DNA of 43,287 nucleotides from Acaryochloris sp. IP29b_bin.176 (GTDB taxonomy: Bacteria > Cyanobacteriota > Cyanobacteriia > Thermosynechococcales > Thermosynechococcaceae). Of the stretch, positions 1-9,771 are shown in pieces. Position 1 is the stretch's first letter. Each line of letters opens with the position of its first letter. The notes beneath the pieces were generated by a model. The model was not told the DNA's origin. It saw nothing but the letters and a program-made list of their open reading frames with translations, and ran no database searches. Both the position numbers and the translations under genes were made by a program. Where the stretch lies: contig JANQPU010000312.1 of assembly GCA_028285315.1 (NCBI GenBank), positions 1-43,287 on the forward strand, given 5' to 3'.

Positions 1-38
1 GCTTCAGGTAGTTTCGCCAACAGCAGAACTGCTTCCAT
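1..38 (-). CDS. psbK: Photosystem II protein PsbK, N-terminal fragment (runs off the left edge)
   Basis: Reading leftwards from the ATG at 38, the 12 complete codons give MEAVLLLAKLPE, which matches the leader and mature start of PsbK; mature PsbK begins at the KLPEAY motif. A GGAAGGAAC ribosome-binding site lies about 10 bases upstream of the ATG. PsbK is a one-helix, low-mass subunit of the photosystem II core in the thylakoid membrane, near CP43. The rest of the gene is outside the window. It lies just downstream of tgt on the same strand, an arrangement I recall from other cyanobacteria. The identification rests on a short stretch plus this context. Confidence 0.85.
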   Translation of the reverse strand, partial: MEAVLLLAKLPE

Positions 39-225
39 GAATAAATGTTCCTTCCAACACAGCTTTTTGAATCGCTAAATATCTTAACATGAAACCTGCG
101 GTCAAACATGAATCCTGAGCCCAAGGAGAATAGTTGGGTGTAAGGCATACGGCCTGCCTCCGCTATCCCCACAACACTCCGGTAACCTCAGACCCACCTC
201 AGCTGAGAGTCAAGAGCTGCCATGT

Positions 226-1464
<1,239 letters not shown>

Positions 1465-1581
1465 TCAGATTTGGATTTAAAAATAGGGTTGATTCAGCGG
1501 TCGATCTTCCCACCGCAATCCTGTTGATACACAGAATGCTTAGAAACCGTTACAGACCGCTTGAGAAAAGCTAGGTCAGTA

Positions 1582-1827
1582 TTAGAGGAGTGCGCCAGTT
1601 GGGTGATAAACCAGCCAAAGTTCTAAGGCATGGCGGGTGAGCAGCATCAGGCTAGCTGACACAGACACGATAAACAGGCCCATCATCAAGTTAGAGGAAA
1701 AAAGCTCTAACCGTTGGCTTTGACGAGAGACATGGTCGTTAAGATCTCTGATATCAGCATCGAGCTGTTCGAGCTGATCCAGGATGCTTTGTTTGAAACC
1801 ATATGTGTTTTGAGTAATCCAAGTCAT
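1582..1827 (-). CDS. Small coiled-coil protein with one membrane helix, function unknown
   Basis: An 81-residue protein. The start at 1827 is set by an excellent AGGAGG site 4 bases upstream; an ATG 12 codons further upstream (1863) lacks such a site. Residues about 12-40 form a charged, Leu/Asp-rich heptad-like stretch (SILDQLEQLDADIRDLNDHV) that suggests a coiled coil. Residues about 45-68 form a hydrophobic membrane helix, and the C-terminus is short. The topology suggests a small oligomerising membrane protein. I do not recognise a family. It is 230 bases upstream of tgt on the same strand and probably a separate unit. Confidence 0.65.
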   Translation of the reverse strand: MTWITQNTYGFKQSILDQLEQLDADIRDLNDHVSRQSQRLELFSSNLMMGLFIVSVSASLMLLTRHALELWLVYHPTGALL

Positions 1828-2093
1828 AGTTCCTCCTATGAGATTACGCGAGGGAGCATCCATTAATTAAAGATCCCAAAGGGCTGTGCTTGAGAATTTA
1901 GAAGGGCACAGATGAGCACCTTGTTTCTAAAGTTCGAAGTCACATGGATCAAAAGCTTAAAACCACAGAAAAATATCACTGTATATGAAGCTATTGTTTC
2001 TACGGCTCAAGGGCAATTTGTCTACCCTAAAATATATCAAACTTACCGAGCAATACTTGATCGACTTCTCCCCTTTGCTGTAGTAAGGAGGGG

Positions 2094-2241
2094 ATCTACC
2101 CTAATATCTGCTGTATGGGGCCAGTGAAGAGCGGCGCCTCAGATGCTCTCTTCAAACTCAAACATCAACTTGAAAGTAAAGACAAACCATACCCACATCG
2201 CCTAGGGTAGATACTGAAGCTGAGGTCTGTGCAGCACCTCA
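2094..2241 (+). promoter_or_regulatory. Hairpin-rich leader region upstream of the permease operon
   Basis: The 430 bases between the small membrane protein and the permease contain several inverted repeats. ATCTACCCT at 2094-2102 is perfectly complementary to AGGGTAGAT at 2204-2212. Within it, GAAGAGC at 2126-2132 faces GCTCTCTTC at 2145-2153. TGAGGT at 2221-2226 pairs with ACCTCA at 2236-2241, 56 bases before the permease ATG. This could be a structured 5' leader or attenuator. It does not match a riboswitch class that I know by eye. Confidence 0.3.
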
Positions 2242-2296
2242 ATTCTTTCCATAGCAGCTGATTAGCTGATACACCCACCCTTGAGGAATACATTCA

Positions 2297-3319
2297 ATGT
2301 CCCAGCTTGGTAGTGGATTAACCCTATTTTTGAGCCTTATGGTTGAGGCCATGCCATTTTTGATTTTTGGTGTTTTGGTATCAGGTATTTTGCTCCTCTT
2401 TGTCAATGAGAAGCAGATGATTGCCATGTTTCCTAAGAATCCGTTGCTGGGAGCCCTCTCTGGCAGTCTGTTTGGCTTTTTATTCCCGGTCTGTGAATGT
2501 GGGAATGTGCCAGTTGCCCGACGATTGCTGATTCAGGGGGCATCTGCTCCGGTAGCTATTGGCTTTTTGCTGGCGGCACCAACCATTAACCCGGTTGTCA
2601 TTTGGGCGACTTGGACAGCCTTCCCTGATCAGCCTGCAATTGTAATTTTGCGCGTGGTGTTTTCCTTTGCGATCGCAACCATCGTCGGTTGGGTGTTTAG
2701 CTGGCAACCCGATCTCAAACCCTTTTTGCAACCCAACATCGCTGCACTCATGCCAGCCTCTATTGCCGCGCCATCGGGTGAGACTATCGAGGCGTCAAAC
2801 TTCTTAAAACCTGGGAATTATATTCTCGATCCATCCAGTAACCCCATTGCTCTAGATGCGGCCAACTTAGACGCCGTTATCGCCATCGCCTCCCCTAAGC
2901 GTAAATCTATTTTGGATCGCCTTCCTCTTCTGCTAGACAACACTGTTCAAGAATTGCGGGAGATGGGAGGCATACTGGTGCTTGGCAGCCTATTAGCCAC
3001 GATCATTCAAATCGCTGTTCCCCGAAATATCATTCTTGCGATTGGGCAAGGACCAGTGACTTCCGTATTCGCGATGGTGAGTTTAGGGGGTATCATTTCC
3101 ATCTGCTCTACAGTGGATGCTTTTTTTGCGCTCTCCTTTGCCTCAACCTTCACCAGTGGAGCCCTACTCGCATTTTTAGTCTTTGGCCCCATGTTTGACC
3201 TCAAAAGTATGGGTTTGCTATTGATGGTATTTAAGCCGCGGGCCGTTTTTTACATCTTTGCTATCGTCTTTCAACTCACCCTGGTATTCACCCTAATCAT
3301 TAATCTGTGGATTAGCTAG
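2297..3319 (+). CDS. DUF318 (COG0701) family permease
   Basis: A 340-residue polytopic membrane protein of the predicted-permease family that includes Bacillus YcgR and the ArsP-like exporters. It has about eight hydrophobic segments in two halves separated by a polar stretch near residues 145-215. The family signature FPVCECGNVPVARRL lies near residues 58-72 and contains a Cys-Glu-Cys that may bind a metal or thiol-reactive ligand. A GAGGA site precedes the ATG by about 8 bases. The substrate is unknown: ArsP relatives export organoarsenicals, but this branch paired with a TIGR03943 protein has no settled substrate that I can state. It is transcribed with the next gene, 24 bases downstream. 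Confidence 0.85.
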   Translation: MSQLGSGLTLFLSLMVEAMPFLIFGVLVSGILLLFVNEKQMIAMFPKNPLLGALSGSLFGFLFPVCECGNVPVARRLLIQGASAPVAIGFLLAAPTINPVVIWATWTAFPDQPAIVILRVVFSFAIATIVGWVFSWQPDLKPFLQPNIAALMPASIAAPSGETIEASNFLKPGNYILDPSSNPIALDAANLDAVIAIASPKRKSILDRLPLLLDNTVQELREMGGILVLGSLLATIIQIAVPRNIILAIGQGPVTSVFAMVSLGGIISICSTVDAFFALSFASTFTSGALLAFLVFGPMFDLKSMGLLLMVFKPRAVFYIFAIVFQLTLVFTLIINLWIS

Positions 3320-3343
3320 TTTTACATCGCCCTTTTCCTCTCT

Positions 3344-4105
3344 ATGGCTATACAGCGTTTAAGAACCCAATTTGCACCTTACCTAGCAGAGGGACTAGTC
3401 ACACTAGCCCTATGCATGTGGGGGATATTAATCCTTCACTATTGGCATTCTGGAAAGATGGGACTCCTAATTCATCCCAACTACTACGGCCTCACCTTGG
3501 CGGCAGGCTGTTTTCTGTTGATGTTGACCTGTCTACAGGTTCTGAAATTCTGGCGACGACGGATCCAAGTTCGCCCCCAGCACCTGTCCTTGCTCTCTCC
3601 TGCTGCCATGAGTGGTATTATGCTCAGCGCTGCTCTAGTTGGATTACTGATTACTCCTCGTCCCTTCACCAGCCAAACGGCTATTCAACGTGGGTTGCAG
3701 GATAAAACGATGGTTACTCGGGCCAACCCCCAAGTGTTTCGAGCCACCAGCAAACCAGAAAGCCGAACTCTCTTAGAGTGGATCCGCACCCTAGATGTTT
3801 ATCCAGAGCCAGATGCCTACGCGGGCCAAAGGGTGAATGTAGACGGATTCGTCGTTTACCCAGAAGATTTGCCCGACAACTATTTTACGCTGACACGCTT
3901 TGTGATTAGCTGCTGTGCTGCGGATGCTTATCCTATTGGCTTGCCAGTTAGGTTAGAGCAAAATCGCAAAACCTATGCTGTTGATACCTGGCTAGCCATA
4001 CAAGGGGAAATGATTACGGAAACCCTTAATGGCCAGCGCCAACTCGTGATTCAAGCCAAGACTCTTAAAGCTATTCCAGAGCCTGACAATCCCTATTACT
4101 ACTAG
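3344..4105 (+). CDS. TIGR03943 family protein (YcgQ/DUF1980-like), permease partner
   Basis: A 253-residue protein with two N-terminal membrane helices (about residues 13-32 and 43-64), a third helix near 86-103, and a soluble C-terminal domain. The C-terminal half contains the family features VNVDGFVVYPEDLP and FVISCCAADAYPIGLPV, in which the adjacent Cys pair could bind metal. This family is normally encoded directly after a DUF318 permease, as seen here with 24 bases between the genes, so it is probably the second subunit of the same transporter. Membrane topology and the Cys pair are seen in the sequence; the joint transport role is inferred from gene pairing. Confidence 0.8.
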   Translation: MAIQRLRTQFAPYLAEGLVTLALCMWGILILHYWHSGKMGLLIHPNYYGLTLAAGCFLLMLTCLQVLKFWRRRIQVRPQHLSLLSPAAMSGIMLSAALVGLLITPRPFTSQTAIQRGLQDKTMVTRANPQVFRATSKPESRTLLEWIRTLDVYPEPDAYAGQRVNVDGFVVYPEDLPDNYFTLTRFVISCCAADAYPIGLPVRLEQNRKTYAVDTWLAIQGEMITETLNGQRQLVIQAKTLKAIPEPDNPYYY

Positions 4106-4594
4106 AGGGCTATTACTAAACCTCTCTAGTTGCATGGTACATAGTTTTGCAGCGCACAGTTAAGTGAATCGTCTTACCGAGAATACTTAGTGTCCATTGA
4201 TGCTGTCTACACTCCTTTCGTTGACCTCTCTGAGTCTGAGAAATTACCGTATTTCTACGGAGAATATTTAAGTTTTGGGTCTATAATTTTATTTCAAAAA
4301 ATATTAAATTAATATTCCTTAGTTCCCGTGTAATTTATATATAGTAAGAGTTGTAAGTACTTTCAATGGGGCTCATACGGGGCTCTTTTAAACTTTGAAG
4401 TATGATCAGTGATAATACTGAGGTCGTCTTGGGGCTTACTATGTTTGGGGCATTAAGAAATCCTTGAGCCATCTATAGCAAATGACCAACAACCTATAGC
4501 TGTATTCAAGCCCAAAACTTGGGCCTTCGGCCTATAGCAGCATCTTCAACTTGTTTGGCATACGAACAAGACACCATATCGGGGGACAGGAAAG
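4106..4594. promoter_or_regulatory. Gene-free region with short repeats upstream of the PatA-like gene
   Basis: No credible coding frame. A CCGTA/TACGG hairpin lies at 4247-4260. A TATAAT hexamer lies at 4282-4287 without a clear -35 partner. GGGGCTC occurs at 4368-4374 and again at 4379-4385, one helical turn apart. CTATAGC occurs three times, at 4473, 4494 and 4532. The stretch GCCCAA-AAC-TTGGGC at 4510-4524 is a small perfect palindrome next to GGCC-TTC-GGCC. Together these suggest the promoter and control region of the response regulator that starts at 4595, but no site is proven. Confidence 0.3.
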
Positions 4595-5815
4595 ATGCTT
4601 CAAGCAAGTTGTCTTCATTTAGGCAGACAAGAAGTAATGACCGCGTTTGATACTGGCATTAAAAAGTCTACAACTGAAACCTTACGAGATCTGATTCATT
4701 CCTATCCTTCGGGGCGAGTTGTGATTCGAGATCCGAGGGATCTCTCGATTGGATGGCGCATATCTTTTAGTCAGGGTTGCATTAACTTTGCCGAAAGCAT
4801 TGTTGGTCATCAGGAACGCCTTTCTTACCTCTTGCAGCGCTGCACCCCTCAATTTGAGGGCTCCCGTCCCCAGGAAGCTATTTCCGATTATTCTTTTCTC
4901 TGTCAGCTCTGGCAATCGGATTACATCTCCCATAATCAGCTCAGGGATCTGTTAACAGCAGTTACCCAAGAAGCGCTGATTCATGCTCTTGCTATTCCCC
5001 ATGCCCAGTATCAATTTGAGGCTAATATCCAAATTGACCCTATTTTACTGTGTACCTCTTTATGGGACTTAGTCTTACCGGTTGAACAGACGATTAATCA
5101 ATGGACATTGTTAAGTACAGAAATTCAATCGCCATTTTCGCGACCCTACATTGCCGATTGGGATAAGTTTGCTGAGTATGCAGATTACGTTAGTGATGGT
5201 CTACCGCATATTGAGCAATTAACCTATGCTCTAGGGCAAGATCAGTGCCTGTACCAGTTGGCTCATACCCTCAGGGTCAAAGTGGGCGATTTGGCGATTT
5301 CGCTTCATCCCCTCATTAAATTGGGAGCGTTAGGGATGTACCCCTACCATATGGGTGAGGTATTAACCCGACCTCGGATTGCCTGTATCAATCAGAGTAA
5401 ATTGACTCAGCGCTATGTTACGCAAGTCTTAGAACCATCAGGCTATGATGTCATGCGATTGAGTGATTCGATTCGGGCTCTGCCTACTTTACTCAAGCGT
5501 CCTCCTGTTCTGGCTCTTGTGGATGCAGAATTACCCCATTTAGATGGGTATCAGCTCTGCCGGATGGTCCATCGGCGTGAGCCCTTACGAGACTTACCCG
5601 TGATTATCATGGCTCCTAAACGAGGTATGTGTGATTTAATTCGGACCCGACTATCGGGGGCAATGGCCTGTTTAGGTAAACCATTTCATCACCAGGAGTT
5701 GTTGGCGTTAGTCCAGCAAGCAGCCGCAACGTTACCCTTGGAACAGCAGCAAAAGCTGCGTTCTTTGCCTATCCTTGAAACCCCAGCTAATTCTAAAGCT
5801 CTTATTCAGGCATAA
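4595..5815 (+). CDS. PatA-like response regulator (PATAN-type N-terminal domain plus C-terminal receiver)
   Basis: A 406-residue signalling protein. The N-terminal part (about 20-135) resembles the PATAN/DUF4388 domain of cyanobacterial PatA-type regulators, which act in phototaxis, heterocyst patterning and related control. A mostly helical middle follows. Residues about 266-390 form a CheY-like receiver with the phosphoacceptor Asp in LALVDAELPHLDGY and the conserved Lys in CLGKPF. The Thr/Ser that normally follows the central strand is replaced by Ala (IIMAPK), so phosphorylation signalling may be altered. There is no DNA-binding domain, so output is likely through protein contacts. The ATG at 4595 has an AGGAAAG site; an internal ATG at 4637 is an alternative. 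No histidine kinase is adjacent. Confidence 0.8.
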   Translation: MLQASCLHLGRQEVMTAFDTGIKKSTTETLRDLIHSYPSGRVVIRDPRDLSIGWRISFSQGCINFAESIVGHQERLSYLLQRCTPQFEGSRPQEAISDYSFLCQLWQSDYISHNQLRDLLTAVTQEALIHALAIPHAQYQFEANIQIDPILLCTSLWDLVLPVEQTINQWTLLSTEIQSPFSRPYIADWDKFAEYADYVSDGLPHIEQLTYALGQDQCLYQLAHTLRVKVGDLAISLHPLIKLGALGMYPYHMGEVLTRPRIACINQSKLTQRYVTQVLEPSGYDVMRLSDSIRALPTLLKRPPVLALVDAELPHLDGYQLCRMVHRREPLRDLPVIIMAPKRGMCDLIRTRLSGAMACLGKPFHHQELLALVQQAAATLPLEQQQKLRSLPILETPANSKALIQA

Positions 5816-5937
5816 GGGTCTGCTTCTATTTGTAGGAGCTACGCGTGCTGTTGCGATCGCAGCAGAGTATGGGTAAGGATGAAAAGCCTCCTGACCTATA
5901 ATAAAGTGTCTGGAAATCCCTCAATTTGGTCATCTGT

Positions 5938-7563
5938 ATGCCCACTGAATTGCAAACTGAGTTAGCTGAGGCAGTAGAATCTCGTCGCAACTTCGCGATT
6001 ATTTCGCACCCTGACGCTGGTAAAACCACCTTGACGGAGAAACTGCTCCTGTATGGAGGGGCCATCCACGAAGCAGGGGCCGTGAAGGCCAGACGGGCAC
6101 AGCGCCATGCCACGTCCGATTGGATGGAAATGGAGCAGCAGCGGGGGATTTCCATCACTTCGACGGTGCTGCAGTTTGCGTATCAGAACTGCCAAATTAA
6201 TTTACTCGATACGCCAGGTCACCAGGACTTTAGTGAAGATACCTACCGCACCTTAGCGGCTGCCGATAATGCGGTAATGCTGGTGGATGCTGCTAAAGGC
6301 TTAGAGCCGCAAACCCGCAAATTGTTCGAGGTTTGCAAGTTGAGATCACTCCCTATTTTTACCTTTATCAACAAGCTAGATCGTCCTGGCAGAGAGCCCC
6401 TCGAACTCCTCGATGAAATTGAGCAGGAGTTGGGGTTGCAAACCTATGCCGTCAATTGGCCGATTGGTATGGGCGATCGCTTCCAAGGGGTATTTGACCG
6501 GCGCAGCCGCAAAATCCACCTGTTTCAGCGCAGCGATCATGGTAAGCGAGAAGCCCTCGATACCCAAATTGACCTTGGCGATCCTCAAATAGAGACTTTA
6601 CTGGATCAGGAACTCTATTTCCAACTTAAAGATGAGCTGGAGCTAATTGAGGAACTCGGGTCTCCGCTCGATCTTGAGCAGGTCCACAACGGTCAGATGA
6701 CTCCTATCTTTTTTGGCAGTGCTATGACCAACTTTGGGGTGGAGCTGTTTCTAGAAGCATTTCTCGACTATGCTCTAAAGCCTGGAGCCTACGAGAGTAC
6801 CCAGGGCACCATTGATCCCACCTATGAGGAATTCTCTGGGTTTGTGTTTAAGCTCCAGGCCAATATGGATCCGAAGCATCGCGATCGCGTGGCCTTTGTG
6901 CGAGTTTGCTCTGGTAAATTCGAAAAAGATATGACCGTAAGTCATGCGCGAACGGGCAAAAACATCCGCCTCTCCCGCCCCCAAAAACTGTTTGCTCAAG
7001 GTCGTAACTCCCTAGAGGAAGCCTACCCTGGCGATATTATTGGCTTAAATAATCCGGGGGTTTTTGCCATTGGCGACACCATTTTCAAGGGAAAAAAACT
7101 GGCCTATGAGGGCATTCCCTGTTTCTCGCCAGAACTGTTTGCCTACCTAAAAAATCCCAACCCGTCTAAATTTAAGCAGTTTCAAAAAGGAGTTTCAGAA
7201 CTGCGGGAAGAAGGCGCGGTGCAAATTATGTACTCCGAAGATGAAATTAAGCGGGATCCGATTTTAGCGGCGGTGGGACAACTCCAATTTGAAGTGGTTC
7301 AGTTCCGCCTCCAAAACGAATATGGGGTCGAAACCCGCTTAGAAATGTTGCCCTATTCTGTGGCCCGCTGGGTGAAAGGAGGATGGTCGGTTTTAGAGTC
7401 AGTGGGGCGAATTTTTAATGCCATCACCGTCAAAGATAGCTGGGGGCGTCCTGTTTTACTGTTTAAGAATGAATGGAATTTGCACCAAATGCATGGCGAT
7501 CATCCTGATCTAGAACTGAGTGCGATCGCACCGCTTGCGGTTGATCCGAATAGGGTGAGTTGA
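5938..7563 (+). CDS. prfC: Peptide chain release factor 3
   Basis: A translational GTPase that removes RF1/RF2 from the ribosome after peptide release. It has G1 SHPDAGKTT (residues 23-31), an RGIS switch I motif, G3 DTPGHQDF and G4 NKLD. The region after the G domain and the C-terminus (RWVKGGW) are typical of RF3. At 541 residues it is close to the 529 of the E. coli protein. The frame can be extended 4 codons to a TTG at 5926; I chose the ATG at 5938 because it yields a normal N-terminus. No strong ribosome-binding site is visible. It is flanked by regulators but appears monocistronic. Confidence 0.95.
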   Translation: MPTELQTELAEAVESRRNFAIISHPDAGKTTLTEKLLLYGGAIHEAGAVKARRAQRHATSDWMEMEQQRGISITSTVLQFAYQNCQINLLDTPGHQDFSEDTYRTLAAADNAVMLVDAAKGLEPQTRKLFEVCKLRSLPIFTFINKLDRPGREPLELLDEIEQELGLQTYAVNWPIGMGDRFQGVFDRRSRKIHLFQRSDHGKREALDTQIDLGDPQIETLLDQELYFQLKDELELIEELGSPLDLEQVHNGQMTPIFFGSAMTNFGVELFLEAFLDYALKPGAYESTQGTIDPTYEEFSGFVFKLQANMDPKHRDRVAFVRVCSGKFEKDMTVSHARTGKNIRLSRPQKLFAQGRNSLEEAYPGDIIGLNNPGVFAIGDTIFKGKKLAYEGIPCFSPELFAYLKNPNPSKFKQFQKGVSELREEGAVQIMYSEDEIKRDPILAAVGQLQFEVVQFRLQNEYGVETRLEMLPYSVARWVKGGWSVLESVGRIFNAITVKDSWGRPVLLFKNEWNLHQMHGDHPDLELSAIAPLAVDPNRVS

Positions 7564-7642
7564 GCAGTATTCTTATACCAAAACAACCTTAGCGTTCTTT
7601 CTATTCCGCTAAAACTTTTAATAAAATTATTGTTAAATTATG

Positions 7643-7669
7643 ACAATCTGTTCCAAACATGCAGATTGT
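7643..7669. promoter_or_regulatory. Inverted repeat between prfC and pedR
   Basis: ACAATCTG at 7643-7650 is perfectly complementary to CAGATTGT at 7662-7669 with 11 bases between. It lies 80 bases after prfC and about 65 bases before the pedR start. It lacks a following T-run, so it fits an operator or hairpin in the pedR control region better than a terminator. Function is inferred from position only. Confidence 0.35.
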
Positions 7670-7731
7670 AAGGTTAATCCCTACAATGTGAATGTGCGAA
7701 TAAGTATTTATGCAGGGGTACACGGCAGAGA

Positions 7732-7995
7732 ATGAGTAGTGGCGAGCTGCAAGGGAATCATCAGTTGTCTGAGCGAGAGCTACAAGTCATTGAATTGGTA
7801 GCTTCTGGCCTTAAAAATGAAGAAATTTCTCAGCGATTAGATATCAGCAAGCGAACGGTAGACAATCACATCAGCAATATCCTCACTAAAACGGGAACCG
7901 ATAATCGAGTGGCTTTAGTTCGGTGGGCCTTGCAGTGGGGTAAAGTGTGTCTCGACGATGTGAATTGTTGCACCCTACCTCAGGCTGAGCCATAA
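7732..7995 (+). CDS. pedR: Small LuxR-type transcription regulator, PedR-like
   Basis: An 87-residue protein that is little more than a LuxR/FixJ helix-turn-helix (about residues 10-72), with the signature LSERELQVIELVASGLKNEEI followed by SKRTVDNHISNIL. The C-terminal tail holds Cys residues in KVCLDDVNCC. PedR of Synechocystis (Ssl0564) has the same size and layout and uses a Cys switched by thioredoxin to sense photosynthetic electron transport; in low light it activates or represses photosynthesis and stress genes. The HTH is certain. The PedR assignment is from memory of the family and the Cys tail, so it is probable rather than proven. Confidence 0.8.
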   Translation: MSSGELQGNHQLSERELQVIELVASGLKNEEISQRLDISKRTVDNHISNILTKTGTDNRVALVRWALQWGKVCLDDVNCCTLPQAEP

Positions 7996-8038
7996 AAGGA
8001 TTCGGCTATCTCCCTTTCTATTTGCAGACAACATTACA

Positions 8039-8335
8039 GTGACTTACAAAGAATACGATATTCAATGCCCTACCTTGCCCTTAGCGGTTTATCGCGAGAT
8101 TGCAGCTCATTTACAGCAAGTGGATCGGGTTGAAACCGAGCTATTGCCCCAAGATGCTGAACAATTTGATTATTCCCTCAGCCAAATTGGTTGGTTAAGA
8201 ATCCGCCATCCCCAAGACTTGCCCCATGCCGACCAGGAGCGAATTGATCAAATTCTCAACTTTTATGCCCAGCGGTTTGGTGACTGGATTTCTCGGCCTG
8301 ATGCAGAATCTGCTCCTAGTTCTGCTGCCCCCTAA
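8039..8335 (+). CDS. Conserved small cyanobacterial protein, function unknown
   Basis: A 98-residue acidic, soluble protein with no signal peptide or membrane segment. It starts with GTG at 8039. The sequence reads as a compact alpha/beta domain (VYREIAAHLQQVDRVETELL, then a SQIGWLRI strand and a helix DQERIDQILNFYAQRFG), ending in a short Ser/Ala-rich tail. I do not recognise a named family. It lies 43 bases after pedR and 71 bases before the epimerase, so it may share transcription with either. No function can be assigned from sequence. Confidence 0.65.
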   Translation: MTYKEYDIQCPTLPLAVYREIAAHLQQVDRVETELLPQDAEQFDYSLSQIGWLRIRHPQDLPHADQERIDQILNFYAQRFGDWISRPDAESAPSSAAP

Positions 8336-8406
8336 ATCTATGCCATTAAGTGAAGGGTAGCGGCATAGCTTAAAAACTTGTGACTCATTTGTAATGGGGA
8401 GAAGGG

Positions 8407-9594
8407 ATGAATCTAACGTTTGTAGAACTGGCCTCACAGTATAAACAAGCGCTGCTAGAAGATGTTCTCCCTTTTTGGCAAAATCACTCCTTAGATAAGC
8501 AGGAAGGAGGCTATTTCACCTGTTTGGATGCTCACGGGCAGGTCTACGATACTGATAAATTCATTTGGTTGCAGAACCGCCAAGTCTGGACCTTTTCCAT
8601 GCTTTATAATCAGCTTTCTCCAGAACCTGACTGGTTAGAGGTGGCCCGTCTTGGCGCTGACTTCCTCGCAAATAAGGGGCGTGATCCTGAAGGAAACTGG
8701 TACTTCGCCTTGAATCGATCAGGAGAGCCCTTGGTTCAGCCCTACAATATTTTCTCGGACTGCTTTGCCGCGATGGCCTTTAGTCAATTTGCTTTAGCCT
8801 CTCAGGAAGATGCAGCCAAAGCGGTAGCCCTCCAAGCCTATAATAATGTGCTGCGACGGCAACAAGATCCAAAAGGGCGATATAACAAACTCTATCCGGG
8901 AACCCGCCCCTTAAAATCCCTAGCCGTTCCCATGATTTTGGCCAACTTAACCTTAGAAATGGCACCTCTGCTGGATGCTGCCCAACTTGATCAGGTGCTA
9001 GATCAAACAGTGCAAGAGGTGATGACGGATTTTCTGGATGCTAAGCGGGGTTTGCTCTACGAATCTGTAGCCCCAGATGGCGATCATGTCGACTGTTTTG
9101 AGGGCCGATTAATTAATCCAGGACATGGTATTGAAGCTATGTGGTTTTTGATGGATATTGGTCAGCGCCGTAATAATTCAGCCTTAATTCAACAAGCCGT
9201 CGATGTGGTGCTCAATATTTTGAATTTTAGCTGGGATAAAGACTATGGCGGCTTGTTTTATTTCCTGGATGTGGAAGGATATCCTCCCCAACAATTGGAA
9301 TGGGATCAAAAACTGTGGTGGGTTCACTTAGAAACTTTGGTCGCCCTCGTAATGGGCTATCGCTTGACCGGACGAGAAGAATGTTGGCAGTGGTACCAAA
9401 AGGTTCATAACTATAGCTGGTCCCATTTTGCCGATCCAGGTCGAGAATGGTTTGGGTATTTGAATCGAGCAGGGCAAGTGCATTTACAGCTCAAGGGCGG
9501 CAAATGGAAAGGCTGCTTCCATGTTCCGAGAGCACTCTATCTTTGCTGGCAACAGTTTGAACAACTCAGTGCGGATCAGATGGTTTCGAGTTAA
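8407..9594 (+). CDS. AGE-family epimerase/isomerase (N-acylglucosamine 2-epimerase-like)
   Basis: A 395-residue (alpha/alpha)6-barrel sugar epimerase of the family that includes renin-binding protein and Synechocystis Slr1975. Family landmarks are [13 protein letters not shown] near residue 55, [12 protein letters not shown] with a catalytic-type His near 236, [14 protein letters not shown] near 300, and [15 protein letters not shown] near 365 with the second His. Characterised members interconvert N-acetylglucosamine and N-acetylmannosamine, or isomerise glucose/mannose-type or cellobiose-type sugars, so the exact substrate is open. The ATG at 8407 has a GAGAAGGG site just upstream. The gene stands alone, with 177 bases before the antiporter. 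Confidence 0.88.
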   Translation: MNLTFVELASQYKQALLEDVLPFWQNHSLDKQEGGYFTCLDAHGQVYDTDKFIWLQNRQVWTFSMLYNQLSPEPDWLEVARLGADFLANKGRDPEGNWYFALNRSGEPLVQPYNIFSDCFAAMAFSQFALASQEDAAKAVALQAYNNVLRRQQDPKGRYNKLYPGTRPLKSLAVPMILANLTLEMAPLLDAAQLDQVLDQTVQEVMTDFLDAKRGLLYESVAPDGDHVDCFEGRLINPGHGIEAMWFLMDIGQRRNNSALIQQAVDVVLNILNFSWDKDYGGLFYFLDVEGYPPQQLEWDQKLWWVHLETLVALVMGYRLTGREECWQWYQKVHNYSWSHFADPGREWFGYLNRAGQVHLQLKGGKWKGCFHVPRALYLCWQQFEQLSADQMVSS

Positions 9595-9771
9595 AGAGAA
9601 GACCCCTTATACTTTGATGAGTATTTCCACTCAAGTCTTGCAGGAGGGTGGATTCGCCGCCAGAATAATCCAGAACAATATAGTGGGTCAGGAAATTGAG
9701 TGATTTTGCTAAGATTAGTAAGCTCAATAACCGCTCCGACAATAGCTCAAGTGGCCTCTAGACGATAGGAC

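Noticed and set aside
1912-2127. A 71-codon plus-strand frame
   Set aside because: No ribosome-binding site, unusual composition and overlap with the leader stems; more likely chance.
5853-5860. GCGATCGC palindrome as an operator
   Set aside because: It is the HIP1 octamer, common across cyanobacterial genomes and present many times here in and between genes.
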